Source: Chara braunii (Eukaryota; Streptophyta; Charophyceae; Charales; Characeae). From it: DNA of 53,888 nucleotides. This document shows positions 29,974 to 40,095 of the stretch, in pieces; position 1 is the stretch's first letter; every line of letters begins with the position of its first letter. A program made the position numbers and the translations under genes. The notes below the pieces were generated by a model. The model saw nothing but the letters and a program-made list of their open reading frames with translations, did not search any database and was not told the origin of the DNA. Location of the stretch: positions 1,462,661 to 1,516,548 of the forward strand of contig BFEA01000052.1 of NCBI GenBank assembly GCA_003427395.1, in the 5' to 3' direction.

Positions 29974-31000
29974 TGTTATGACCCTGGCCAATTTCGAGAT
30001 ACACATCCACTGGAAAGTACAATGCCATCCAATTGCAGAAAGAAATGAATGAACTTGAGAGGTGAGGGAGGAGTAGAAGAAGAAGAAGAAGTAAGAAAGA
30101 AGAAGAAGTAAGAAAGAAGAAGAAGAAGAGGTACACCAGCAAAGACAATGACAAGGCTCTTCTTCGCCCAACAATCTCCTCCTCCTTAGAAATAATAATA
30201 CAATGTTGAATGACTGGTCCAGAATCATGTCCGAGTCCCTTTCTACCGCAGGTATCACTCAAGGTCCACCATAGCCATGGCTGCCTCCCCCACTCTTCAC
30301 ACACATAGGCCGAGGCTATGGCGGACTACGAGGCCTTGTACCGACGTCCAAAGGACAACCCAGAGCGGCTGTGGCTGCTCCAGCTCAGGCCGCCATGCCC
30401 AGCCTTGCCTTGAAGCTTCTTGGTGTAGCTCCCCCGGCTGGGGACTCCTTGCAGCAGCGCCCACCAAGGTGATGAAGATGGCTGCCACCATAGCCAGGTA
30501 AGTACCCCTGGCGCTCCTCCCCCTTCCTCCTTCCTTCCTCCTTCTTCCTCCGTCTAGTCCTTCTTCTTCCTCCCCAGCAGCGCAGCTCCAACCCAGCGCT
30601 GCTCCCTCCAGCGCTCCACCAGTGTGTCGCCAAACTTGCACACCGAAAAAGAGGCTGGGTCTTCCGCCCGGCCGGAAGATATAGCGGCCTGCTTTGCCTC
30701 TTGGGCGGTGTGACTTCCAGGCCGCTGGCCTTCCCAAGCAACCGGTACCTCTTCCTCCTTTTGGAGGGAACATCATTGCAGACTCTGATATTGCCCCTAC
30801 AGGCCCTAGACTCAGACTGGTACCCGCTAGACCTAGCCTACACTGCCGGCCTCTAAAAATGCCACTTTTGTCTTCTTCTGCTCGGNCTCCGGTACCTGCA
30901 TATTCACCCCCCTGCCGGGTGCGGTACCGGCCTACCCGCTACTTGAGTGCTTTTTCCCTGCTGCAACCCTTCAAAGCCACGGCCACAGGTAAGTACCTGC
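29974..31000 (-). repeat. 5' LTR of element 4 (outer edge unresolved)
   Basis: Its inner end is fixed by the primer site. Inside, on the minus strand, lies GCTATATC (about 30685-30678), a TATA box between GGCC arms (30686-30689 and 30670-30673). Downstream come a CT/CTT-rich tract (30560-30510) and the GAA microsatellite (30068-30131). The block around 30430-30510 matches three other LTR copies at 33280-33340, 34270-34330 and 35260-35330. The upstream part has GGCC-rich palindromes. An N is at 30886. The right limit of 31000 is a guess. Confidence 0.6.
30068..30131 (+). repeat. (GAA)n microsatellite
   Basis: GAAGAAGAAGTAAGAAA-type interrupted triplet repeat inside the LTR. Confidence 0.9.
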
Positions 31001-31029
31001 CCTGAGGGCCCAACGAACGAACAAGTGCC

Positions 31030-31146
31030 CTGGCGGGCCACACACACACACACTCGTACCAACCAGCACTCAGACAGGCATGGTCACACACGCAAGCCAA
31101 CCAGCACTCAGACAGACATGCAGTCCAGCAAGCACGCACACACACA
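31030..31146 (+). repeat. (CA)n and a short tandem repeat (CCAGCACTCAGACAG)
   Basis: CA runs flank two copies of ACCAGCACTCAGACAG-RCATG. Simple repeat, no coding potential. Confidence 0.8.
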
Positions 31147-31149
31147 GAC

Positions 31150-32110
31150 TTAGCAGGCGGGGAACTCAGTAGGGCATTCAGTCTATGGGCAAAACTCAGA
31201 AATCAGCTGTGTGTTTCAGTCCGTGTTTGGACGGGTTATCAGACACCAATCCTTTCCGTCTTTTCCTCTTCTTAGCCTCTCCACCCTAACTCCTTCTCTT
31301 CCTTCCTCAGTTCTTTCCAAAACCAACTCATTCCTTGCTAATTGTCTTTTCCTCCTTCGGTATTGATTTCTGCGTCGGGATAATCATTGGCACGTCCTCT
31401 CTCCTTCTCTTCTCTCTCTCCTCTTCTTCCTTGTCTCCTTCCCTCTCCCTAGGGCATGGCTTGGCTTAGCTTAGCTCGCATTCATTTCCCTCACCCAGCG
31501 GCGCGTTCGAAAATTGAGTTCCCACTTGGGGCGCCACCTGGGGTCAAGTCGGAGTGAGAGCGTTCATGCTTGCGCTCCCTTCAACAGCCACCCCTAGCTG
31601 AATTCCCTTTCCTATCTCGTTGCTTTCCTCCTTTCCTTCTTTGGCGCAATTTGCTTCCTTTCCTTCTGCGTTTCCTCGAGGCGGTTGCCTTTTCCTTTAC
31701 TTAGATACACCACACTTCTTCCCTTTTGCTCGTTGCTCCCCACCTCTTCTCTCTTCCTCTCCCCGTTTTCACCCGTCTTTCCTGTCTCTTCCCGTGAATA
31801 GCCATGCCTGAAGGCGTGGCGAGGAGCAGCGTGATCCCGCCTTCTGTTTCCCACCTTTCATCGTCCTTTTCGAAAAAGAGATGGCGCACGCGTGGAGCAA
31901 AATTTTACGCCGGTTGAAAAAGTTCACGGGCGTGCGGACACGGTAGTCAGCGCAGTGAATTAGTGCTTACAGGTCGACGCTAATGCTCGATGTAAACCCT
32001 CTTGCTTGAAATGGTTTCCGATACCTATATCTGCTAGTCATCCTAATTAGGCTAATTATCATCAAATCATCATCCAATCATCATCAATTTTCAGAATTGA
32101 ATGTCATTAT
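31150..32110. other. Non-coding, CT-rich
   Basis: CT-rich sequence, possibly the outer part of the element 4 LTR or flanking DNA. GGCGCC at 31531-31536 resembles a primer site but no LTR end adjoins it. Nothing else is supported. Confidence 0.3.
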
Positions 32111-32111
32111 A

Positions 32112-32195
32112 AGGGATGCTGGGCCCGTTTCCCTGCACGTGCTGCTCCCCACGAATAGACCGGAGCGTTGAAAAAAAAAAGAAAAAAGAAAAAAG
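32112..32195 (+). repeat. SINE-like 3' end with A tail, copy 1
   Basis: GGGATGCTGGGCCCGTTTCC...GTGCTGCTCCCCACGAATAG followed by an A-rich tail. It matches the end of the retroposon at 47686-49014 and copies at 38475, 40637 and 42165. Confidence 0.7.
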
Positions 32196-32584
32196 GCCGA
32201 GGTCCCTGTCACATGCCCACGAACAACAAACAGGCATGGCACAGAACCCAAGATGACCAAAGGAGAAAGAGCGATGACAATGCAGCGGAAGACTGAAATG
32301 CACAGATCTGGTTCGTCATCACTCAGGACCGACTCTGCATACATCCACCATCACACACATGCAATGGACTCGGTGGCTCACACATGGAAGACAGCCGCCA
32401 TGTCTGGAAGACATCCACAGGCGGAGGAGGGGGGGGAAGAGACAAGGTGGGGAGAAGAAGGGGAGATGTCAACTCAATAGCCCCTGCGAATGAATAGCCT
32501 CCAATAATGATCCCCAAGGTCTCTGTCCGAATACAATGTCCAAGTCTGGGCAATCGCCCGAATGTCACCAAGTCTCAACTCTCA

Positions 32585-32587
<3 letters not shown>

Positions 32588-32639
<52 letters not shown>
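32588..32639 (+). repeat. (TC)n microsatellite
   Basis: About 26 TC units. Ser-Leu and Arg-Glu frames through it are artefacts. Confidence 0.95.
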
Positions 32640-32643
<4 letters not shown>

Positions 32644-32649
32644 TGCATG

Positions 32650-33419
32650 CTGCGCCTGCACACGGGCCCCATTTGAAGGGCCCGACGGTTGCTGAGGGGC
32701 CCCCAGGCCGCGTACCATCCAGCACACGCCCTGGAGGCCCACGGCGGCCCTCCAGGCCCTAGGCAGCACACTAGGTAGATAGGCTGTAGCTTTACCTACC
32801 GTTTTTTTGGTGTGTGTGTGCTGTCTTATTTTTGTCTCTTCAGGTGCCGTTTCGGACTTGCAGCCCCGAGGCCGGACCTTGGGACTGGGTACACCGGAGG
32901 CAGGCCCGAAACGAGGCCAGGCGCATTTTGGCGCCAAACCAACAGGTACCGGCGTCGTTTCGGTCCTGCAGGACCCAAGACAGCACCTTGGGCCAGGTGC
33001 ACCGGTAGAAGGCCGTTTTTAGGCCAGGCGCATTTCTGCGCCATGCTGCTGCGGCAGCAAGGTCTGGACGTCCGGTAGGGACCCAGACCACCTGGGCCGT
33101 TTTAGGCCACACATCACCAGGTAGGCCCAGCCGCCCAGCGCTACAAATAGCTGGGCAGCGGCTGGGCCAGACACAGTTCGAGTAGCTCACTTCTGAGCGA
33201 CATGCTGCTGGTTGGAGGCTGCGCTATGCTGCGCTGAGTAGCGGAGTAGGGAGTAGAGGTTAGAGGAGATAGGGAGTGGCGGAGGCCATACCTGCAGTCG
33301 GCGAGCTTACCTGGCGCCATAGCTGGGCTCCACGCGGTACCTGCACACAGCAACGGACGAAGTCAGTTCAGTGACAGCTACCTGCAGGTGAGATAGCGAG
33401 GAGGGCTTCTCTCTCCCTC

Positions 33420-33476
<57 letters not shown>

Positions 33477-33960
33477 CTTCCTCCTTATCTCTTCTTCTTC
33501 GAATCTGAGAGTGTGAGAGGTTATCAGTAGGGATTCAGGCAGAGGTTATGCTGGCCGCATTGCCCAGGATCTGATTCGACATTTCTGGGACAGACATTGA
33601 TTGGACACTCGGCAAGGGACTATTTTTTTGACTTCGCTATTGCGATCTTGGTCTACTCCCTCGCCTCCTTCCTCCTCGTCTCGTCCCTCCCCCATCTCTC
33701 ATCCGTGGTATCTCCCCATGTATGTGTGCGCAGGAGGGACCTTTCTTCCATGTGTGCGGTCCCTCCTCCCTCTCTCACATGTGTGATGTGTGATGGATGT
33801 CGGGTCAGTCCAGGTCAGATCAGATCTTCTCTTTAAGTCTTCCACTGCACCATTTTGTGCCATCTTGTATGTATGCCGAATGTACATTGCTTGATGATGC
33901 TACGCTGACCTTGTATTGTCCATTTCATTCCTTTTCATCACATAGCAGATCCTTGGCTCC
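32650..33960 (+). repeat. LTR copy A, element 4 type
   Basis: A U3-like region with two diverged copies of AGGCCAGGCGCATTTTGGCG, a strong hairpin at 33124-33168 (GGCCCAGCCG/CGGCTGGGCC plus CCCAG/CTGGG) with TACAAATA in its loop, then a block GCTTACCTGGCGCCATAGCT shared with the element 4 LTR, a CT microsatellite (33428-33473) and a tail resembling copy C (GGGAYTC, ACATT, GGGACTATT). No primer site or coding region follows, so it is a solo or truncated LTR. Edges are approximate. Confidence 0.6.
33124..33168 (+). promoter_or_regulatory. Hairpin with TATA-like loop, LTR copy A
   Basis: GGCCCAGCCG (33124-33133) pairs with CGGCTGGGCC (33159-33168) and CCCAG with CTGGG inside, with a CAG bulge. 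The loop contains TACAAATAG, placed like a core promoter. Confidence 0.55.
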
Positions 33961-33971
33961 CTGAGCATGAG

Positions 33972-33972
<1 letters not shown>

Positions 33973-34049
<77 letters not shown>
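33973..34049 (+). repeat. (CT)n microsatellite at the junction of LTR copies A and B
   Basis: Long CT tract with one CG interruption, followed by GAA-rich DNA to 34150. It is probably the GA/CT tract of LTR copy B seen from the other strand. Confidence 0.9.
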
Positions 34050-34053
<4 letters not shown>

Positions 34054-34481
34054 AAGAAGAAAACAACAGAGGGAGGAGAAGAAGAAGAAGAAGAGGAAGA
34101 GGAAGAGGAAGAAGAGGAAGAAGAAGAAGACGACGAAGAAGAAGAAGGAATGGAGTTGGAGGAGATAATCAGGGGAAGAGGAGAAGGAGAAGAATCCTCT
34201 CTGCCTCTCTCTCTCTTCGAGCCAGATACTGAGCAGCGTAAAGGTGTCGCCTTGGAGCTGTACTGCAGGTGAGAGCACTCTGGCAAAGAACTCCAGCTAT
34301 GGCACCGAGGTAAGTCGACAGGTAAGCACTCACTCACCTGACCTCCGCCCTGATCTCCTCTCTCTACTACCTCTTGCCTACTCCGCTAACAATCCAGCGC
34401 TGCTCCAGCAGCGCGGTGCCTCAACTCCGAAATGTTGCATGCCACAAATGCGGGTGGCCCAGCTATATATAGCGCTGGGCC
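34000..34481 (-). repeat. LTR copy B, element 4 type, minus strand
   Basis: The minus strand shows GGCCCAGC/GCTGGGCC around a TATA palindrome (34456-34481), then the shared TCTACTAC-like and CTTACCTCGGTGCCATAGCT blocks, then a GA/CT-rich tract. It is head-to-head with copy C. No coding region. Confidence 0.6.
34456..34481 (-). promoter_or_regulatory. Hairpin with TATA box in the loop, LTR copy B
   Basis: GGCCCAGC (34456-34463) and GCTGGGCC (34474-34481) form an 8-bp stem. The loop with flanking bases reads GCTATATATAGC, itself palindromic. Confidence 0.6.
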
Positions 34482-34893
34482 TGGTGAATGCAGCTGGGTC
34501 TGTGTGGCATACTGTGCAGCCACACGGGCCTGCAGGGCCCGACCAGCGTTCCCAGCCTAAAAGCCACTTTCAGGCCCGTGACGTTTTCAGGCCAAAAGCC
34601 TGAAAACAAGGGCCTACAGGCCCCGTGTTGTTTCAGCCTGAAAGCCTGAAAACAAGGGCCTACAGGCCCTGTGTCGTTTCAGGCTAAAATAGGGCCTTTT
34701 CGGCCCTGAGTCTTTTCAGCCTGAAACTGAGGGCCATTTTCAGGCCCTCATCAGTTCCACCCGCCCTAAAACTCAGGCAACAAACCAGGGTTTTAGCACA
34801 GGCCATTTTGGGCCTGTTTTCAAGTCAACCCCTGGTTGAGCTTCAACACCAGGGTCTGGCACGTTTCGGCACTGGCAAGAGCAGCCTCCTGGA
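34482..34893. repeat. GGCC/CAGGC hairpin-rich spacer between head-to-head LTRs
   Basis: Repeated short hairpins: GTTTTCAGGC/GCCTGAAAAC (about 34583-34607, loop 5), GGGCCT/AGGCCC twice (about 34610 and 34656), AGGGCC/GGCCCT (about 34691), GAGGGCC/GGCCCTC (about 34729-34749) and AGGCC/GGCCT (about 34800). It appears to serve as the upstream region of both divergent LTRs. Confidence 0.65.
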
Positions 34894-34921
34894 CGGGCCA
34901 GCACTATATAGGACTGGCCCG
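34894..34921 (+). promoter_or_regulatory. Hairpin with TATA box in the loop, LTR copy C
   Basis: CGGGCCAG (34894-34901) pairs with CTGGCCCG (34914-34921). The loop reads CACTATATAGGA. Confidence 0.6.
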
Positions 34922-35059
34922 CCCTGCAGGCCGGCAGGTAGTCCATAGGGACTTCCCAGGCACATCACGTGCAGTTCAGGAGGCAGGAGGTAGTCTTCAG
35001 GATTCGGCAGCAGCACTCTGGAGGAGCGCTGCAGTAGTAGTAGTAGCGTTAGCTGTAGT

Positions 35060-35169
35060 NNNNNNNNNNNNNNNNNNNNNNNNNNNNNNNNNNNNNNNNN
35101 NNNNNNNNNNNNNNNNNNNNNNNNNNNNNNNNNNNNNNNNNNNNNNNNNNNNNNNNNNNNNNNNNNNNN
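35060..35169. other. Assembly gap of 110 N
   Basis: A run of N directly followed by a GA microsatellite (35170-35245); the gap probably spans more of it. Confidence 0.99.
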
Positions 35170-35249
<80 letters not shown>

Positions 35250-35859
35250 TTGGTGGAGGCCAGGGAGACTTACCTGTGGCGCCATAGCTCCAGCTTCGTC
35301 TTCGATGTACCTGCAACAAGGCGCCACCTTCACAGGTTAGTACCGGACTGAGAGAGAGAGAGAGAGAGTTATTCTTCTTCCTCTTCTAAGTCCACCATCT
35401 CTTCCTCACCCTCTCGCTACCTGACTTCTCGGTATCTGCAGACTACGAGAGAGAGATTGGTGACTTTGGGAGTTGACGACATTTGGATCCAGACTCAACA
35501 TTGGGATTCAGACATTCGACGAGGGATTATTTGGGACCTGTACCGAAGACTTGGTGTTGACGACATTCCCATCTTCCCTTCTTCTTTGTCTAACGCCCCT
35601 CTTCTTCATCTGTGTATGGTTGGGGACTGGCACATTCTTCCTGTGTGAGCGCCAGGCCCCTTCACACCATGGAATGATGATGTATGTTTGGTCTGAATTG
35701 CCCCATTGATTGGGCTAATCATTGGTATTTTAGACTTCCGCTGCGCTATCTTGTACTATGTGAGAGAGGTCGGTTCTTGGCTCTGGTTGTTAGTACGCGC
35801 TTTGTGCTTGAGTGATTGGCAGGCAGTTGTCTACTTTTGTTTTCGCATTATCTCTTCAG

Positions 35860-37530
35860 GCATGATTGCTTCATTAAGATTTTAACTAGATTCTGAGTTA
35901 GTAAAAATGATGAGAGCTTCCTTCCTTAGGGGGAGGTGTTGTCGAAATTTCTACTAAAACCTCTGAGTTAGTCAAAATCTTGGAATGTCATTTGGGTTAG
36001 AACTAGTTTAATCTTTGAGGTCGGTCGAAATTATGAAAGTCTCCCTTGCTAAGGGAAGTGCCGCTGAAATTTATACTAAAACCAAATAGTTAGTTTATTT
36101 TTAGATAATCTTTGAGTTGAAAGTCTTCCTTGCTAAGGGAAGTGCCGCTGTTAGTTTTCTTCTTAGATTTTGTTTAGTAAATATTAAACCAAAGAGTTAT
36201 TTTTTTTTTAGATAATCTTTGAGTTTTTAGTTTTCTTCTTAGATTTTGTTTAGTAAATATTCTTCGAGCTCACTTCCCTAAAGGAAGTGCTGCCCAAAGT
36301 TTTGTTATTTTTATATGGTCACCAGACGTCACGGCTAAGTAGTTTAGAATGCGATAAAAAATTGATCTTTGTTAACTCGACAGACAACGTTTGCCTTAGT
36401 TTTTTTGACACAGGTCACTATTACCTGCGACTACTCTCAGAGGTCTTGAGCTTCATCAACTTCTGCTATTAAATTGATAACAGGTCGGTTTGAGATTCGA
36501 CTCCTATTCACCATTATACCCACGCCTCGATGTCTGTGACCTCATACACATTTCCCTCTAAATGAAATTCCTACCCTTGAAACCTCTCTTAAATGACCAT
36601 GCAAAAGTATGTGGTATGCCTTTGTTGAGCGGGGTTCGGAAAGGGGCGTAAGAGACATGAATCTAGGAACAAAAGGGTTCACCACGTTTGTGACACTTGC
36701 ATGTTTCGTTGGGCCTCATGTATGTGCAGGTATGTATAGGAGCGAGGGTTGCTCCTGGATTGAGAATGATATGAATGGATGAGTGTAGGGTGTGGGTGAC
36801 AAGATTCAATTGTAGTTGTGAGAATGACTCTCCCTGATTTCCTTCGAGATGTTCCCCTTCTTCTTCAATTTCCCCTTTCCTTGCCGCTCGCATCTAGCGA
36901 AAAGGTAGGAGTAATTAAACGCAGGGCTTAACGATCGACTCTCGACTGAAGTAAGACTCAGGTCCGGTACGGTGAATTGATCGCTAATCCGCACCTACTT
37001 TTTTTTATCTTTTTGTAAGAAAGGGACGAGCGAACCCCATCTTGAAGGGTTTTCTTTTTGAATTATTGGTTAGACATTGGTCATGAACCTGAAATTCAAG
37101 GTTCTTGTCCAGGACATTCCAAGTTTTGGTCCCTCACAAAAATGTTTCCCTTATATGCCAGACTGTTACCCCTTGCTCACCGAGTCCCACTGCTTAAAAG
37201 ACATGGGCGACGCAAGGGATGAACGACTTATCCTTCAGCCGTTCAATATCATGAAGGAGAAATCCTTCACGTTATTTCACTTTTGACACTTCAGTGTCAT
37301 GAGCAATCCTGAAGCCCATGAGAGGTTGCGCGGTTGTGAGTAAGAATAAATCGTCGCCATGACAGCTGATCGAGTGAGTACACATGATTGAGTGTTATGG
37401 CCTTCCTCGCGTGTGCATTCCTCTTATGCAACTTTGCGCGGACTTCACCTAAACGCTCTAATGCCTTTCGAGTTATGGGTCAGAACATTTGAAAAAGGGA
37501 CTAGGCATATATGCATGTTCGAGTTATTAC

Positions 37531-37564
<34 letters not shown>

Positions 37565-37973
37565 GTGTGTGTGTGTGTGTGGCGCGCTGTTAAGTTAGGG
37601 TGTCCTGTCGACGGTGCGGATCTGCGTGTGAGAAATCATCGGCCCACACGACGGATCGCGTGCGGGTCTGATCTAGGCGTGGGCTGCGTGTAACCCCTAT
37701 GCTACAGCATACGAGAAACACCCTTGGCTACGTGTGACTTGGTAGCTTGGCGGGGATACGCCCACCCAAGGGATTGTAACAACTCCTGCAGGTGGAGGTA
37801 AGTTATTCCTCCTGAGACCCTATCCTGTCGTACGGGCTCGAAGGATGTATAGCTAGCGCACTCGGTCGGAGCGGCTGCGCTGGTTCCCTTTACGTGATGC
37901 GACTTGCGAATCTGCCAATCCTACGTGACGGTTCCGGGAAGGTCCCCCCTCTGCAGGGACCGTGCGCTCGACA
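35860..37973 (+). mobile_element. Element 3: 3' end and LTR of a diverged relative of element 1
   Basis: Sequence follows the same order as 13500-15538: tandem repeats with TAAGGGAAGTGCCGCTGAAA cores (35890-36300), GATAACAGGTCGGTT (36477), TTCTTGTCCAGGACATTCC (37101), the TGACACT/AGTGTCA hairpin (37284-37299), GGTGGAGGTAAGTT and the end GCTCGACA (37973). The proposed LTR is 35940-37973 (about 2.03 kb), starting TGTCGA after the purine run AGGGGGAGGTGT, complementary to TCGACA. No coding region. GTT and GT microsatellites lie at 37528-37580. Its interior may continue at 23650-24984, with element 4 material inserted between; that link is inferred. Confidence 0.65.
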
Positions 37974-38474
37974 ACGCTATGTAAACGCGAGCACACTTCA
38001 TACATAGATAGCATAGAGACGCCTACCCCGCCCCCTTAACAAGGGCGCAATCACGATTATAGTTGTAAACCACCAGTGCACCCAGGCCTGGAGGGGAGTC
38101 ACTGCGCACCAAGGTTTTCCGAGCCGCAAGTGGCGCACTTTCTTTTTGTTTTGGCTGGTGCAACCAGCCATTGTGGTCCGATAAGCTGAGCCTCTGAAAA
38201 TTTTGTAGGCGACGAATTGCATTTTCAGCAAGGCTGGAGCCGTGTAATGGCGGTACTTCACACATCCCTCGAATACAGCACATCCCCACCTGACTCTAAG
38301 GCTGGGTTGTATACATTCACGATTTTCCTCGGTTCAGCACAACATTCGCAAATTCGTGACTGAAATGCATTTTCAAACTAAAACCTTGACAGCATCCTAG
38401 TTCCCTCCCCAAAAAAAAGACACGTTTGGTAACCTTGCTGCAGTTGACATGGTGTGCCCTTAGGTGACCCAGGT
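37974..38474. other. Flank of element 3, no gene
   Basis: No credible coding frame or repeat. Short minus ORFs at 37998-38289 overlap in two frames and show no motif. Confidence 0.35.
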
Positions 38475-38623
38475 CTTTCTTTTCTTTTCTTTTCTTTTTT
38501 TTTGAAGAAACATCGTGTACAGGGGGTTCTGCTTGACGAGGTGATAGGAGCAACCTCGTCAAGCACACCCGTGTCATCTATTGGTGGGGAGCAGCACCGG
38601 CTGGAAATCGCGTCCAGTGTCCC
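38475..38623 (-). repeat. SINE-like copy 2 with A tail
   Basis: The minus strand reads GGGACACTGG...TTTCCAGCCGGTGCTGCTCC, CCACCAATAG, then an insert with a perfect 12-bp hairpin (38531-38542/38553-38564) and an A-rich tail (plus-strand T tract 38476-38503). Confidence 0.6.
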
Positions 38624-39367
38624 AGTATAGAATGTATAGTATCATCCAGATAAAGCGACCATATGCTCGGCCGAACCAACCAACCGGATTGGAATCGAAA
38701 ATCCATATATATATATGCCAGAAGGAAGAAAAGTGGTAAAGTCTGAATGGTCTGGATTATGAATTTAATGAAAAGAAAGCGTACAGGTACGGCACTCTCG
38801 GCGCATTAAGACGAAGCGTACTGTGTTCCAACCATGGCCAGCTTCTGGATAGTGTGCGTATGTTTACTGTGACTATCTGCAACCTAACAGAGGTTTGTGA
38901 CACTATGTTTGCCGGTCTGTCCGTGATCAGCAGCACAAAATTGGTAGGCTGGTGTATCCCGCTGAAGTGATCAGAGGGTAGGAACTCCCATTGATTCCTG
39001 GTGGCGAGCCAGGGCTACCACCGCAGGTTATGAGACTGGTCCAGCTTGCAAAGCCTGCGGTTCTTATCCGTCCAGACCAAGCAGAAGTTGTTGAGGGGCA
39101 TCTGGTTCTCGCTGTAGCATGGACTGCATATCCTTCCAGGCCTCATGTGTTTTAGCTGTGATTGTGTCTGCCATTGCGGCCCATGCCCGGTGAAAGGCGA
39201 AGAGTGCTCTTTTCTTTCAAAACATCATCTCATGTGCCATGCCACCATGAGCAGGGCCAACCTGGAGTAGTGGAACAGGTTGAGCATGAAGGCCGACCAT
39301 TCTTTTGCATTGGGACGATGCCAACTTGCCACCTCTCTGTGAATGCAACACAATCAAATTGTGATCA
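38624..39367. other. No gene seen
   Basis: A TA run at 38706-38717; otherwise unique-looking sequence without a credible ORF. Confidence 0.35.
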
Positions 39368-40095
39368 TCCCTGCTTAAGTGCCCCTTAATTTGGATGCAC
39401 ACCCTTCATATACACTGATTTAGATTCAGTATCCTCTGGTACCCTCTGATGTGGATGCAACACCCCTCGTGCCGCCAGATTTGGATTCAGCACCCCTGCT
39501 CGAGTGCCCCCTGATTGGGATTCCCACCCCTCAACCCCTGATTTGGATTCAACACCCCTGCTTGGGTACCCCTTGATTTCCATTCACAGCCCAAACACCC
39601 TGATTTGGATTCAACATCCCTGTACCCTCTGATTTGGATACAACACCCGTAGTACCCCCGGATTTGGATTCAACACCCCTGCTTGAGTAACCCCTGATTT
39701 GGATTCAACATACCTGGTACCGTCTGATTTGCATGCAACGCCCCTCGTAACCCCTGATTTCGATTTGCATGCAACACCCCTCGTAACCCCTGATTTCGAT
39801 TCAACCCTCCTGTTTGAGTACCCCCTGATTTGGATTCTCACCTCTCATACCCCCTGATTCGGATCGGCACCCCTCTTACCCCCTGATTTGGACTCGGCAT
39901 CCCTGCTCGAGTACCCCCTGTTTTGGACTCCACACCCTGCTCGGGTACCCCTGGTTTGGATTCACACCCTTAGCCCCCTGATTTCGATTGAACGTCCCAG
40001 GTAGCCTCTGATTTGGATGCAACACCTCTCGTACCCCCTGATTTCGATTCAACATCCCTCGTACCCCCTGATTTGGATTCCACATCCCTGGTTAC
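39368..40095 (+). repeat. About 30-bp minisatellite, roughly 20 or more copies
   Basis: Units of the form CCCCCTGATTTGGATTCAAC followed by ACCCCTGCTYGAGTA, with variable spacing (about 24-40 bp). Minus frames give repetitive Lys-Ser-Gly-Val peptides; I reject them as genes. Confidence 0.9.

Larger units (their letters stand above)
25503..30700 (-). mobile_element. Element 4: Ty3/gypsy gag-protease-RT element, truncated in RT
   Basis: Reading leftward: 5' LTR (to 29974), exact iMet primer site (29972-29961), leader (29960-28558), gag (28557-26812), protease (26607-26101) and the first part of RT (to about 25503). The catalytic half of RT, RNase H, integrase and 3' LTR are absent. The LTR extends right past 30700; its outer edge is unresolved. 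Confidence 0.8.
34894..35880 (+). repeat. LTR copy C, element 4 type
   Basis: Begins with the TATA hairpin 34894-34921, then a CAG/GGAG-rich stretch, the 110-base N gap, a GA tract, the shared block ACTTACCTGTGGCGCCATAG at about 35269, a second GA tract (35350-35368) and a tail matching copy A (GGGATTCAGACATTCGAC; ACTTCCGCTGCGC). It ends about where element 3 sequence begins (35860-35890). No primer site follows. Confidence 0.6.

Noticed and set aside
30297-30776. 159-residue minus ORF, Gly/Arg/Glu-rich
   Set aside because: Lies across the LTR promoter and CT/GA-rich tract of element 4; composition follows the simple repeats.
31518-31538. Primer-binding-site-like TGGCGCC on the minus strand
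   Set aside because: The adjacent sequence is not an LTR end, no internal coding region follows, and the tRNA match is not specific.
34843-35351. Leu-Ser and Arg-Glu repeat ORFs with X tracts
   Set aside because: Translation of GA/CT microsatellites and the N gap. The same applies near 8178-8481, 32507-32937 and 33972-34337.
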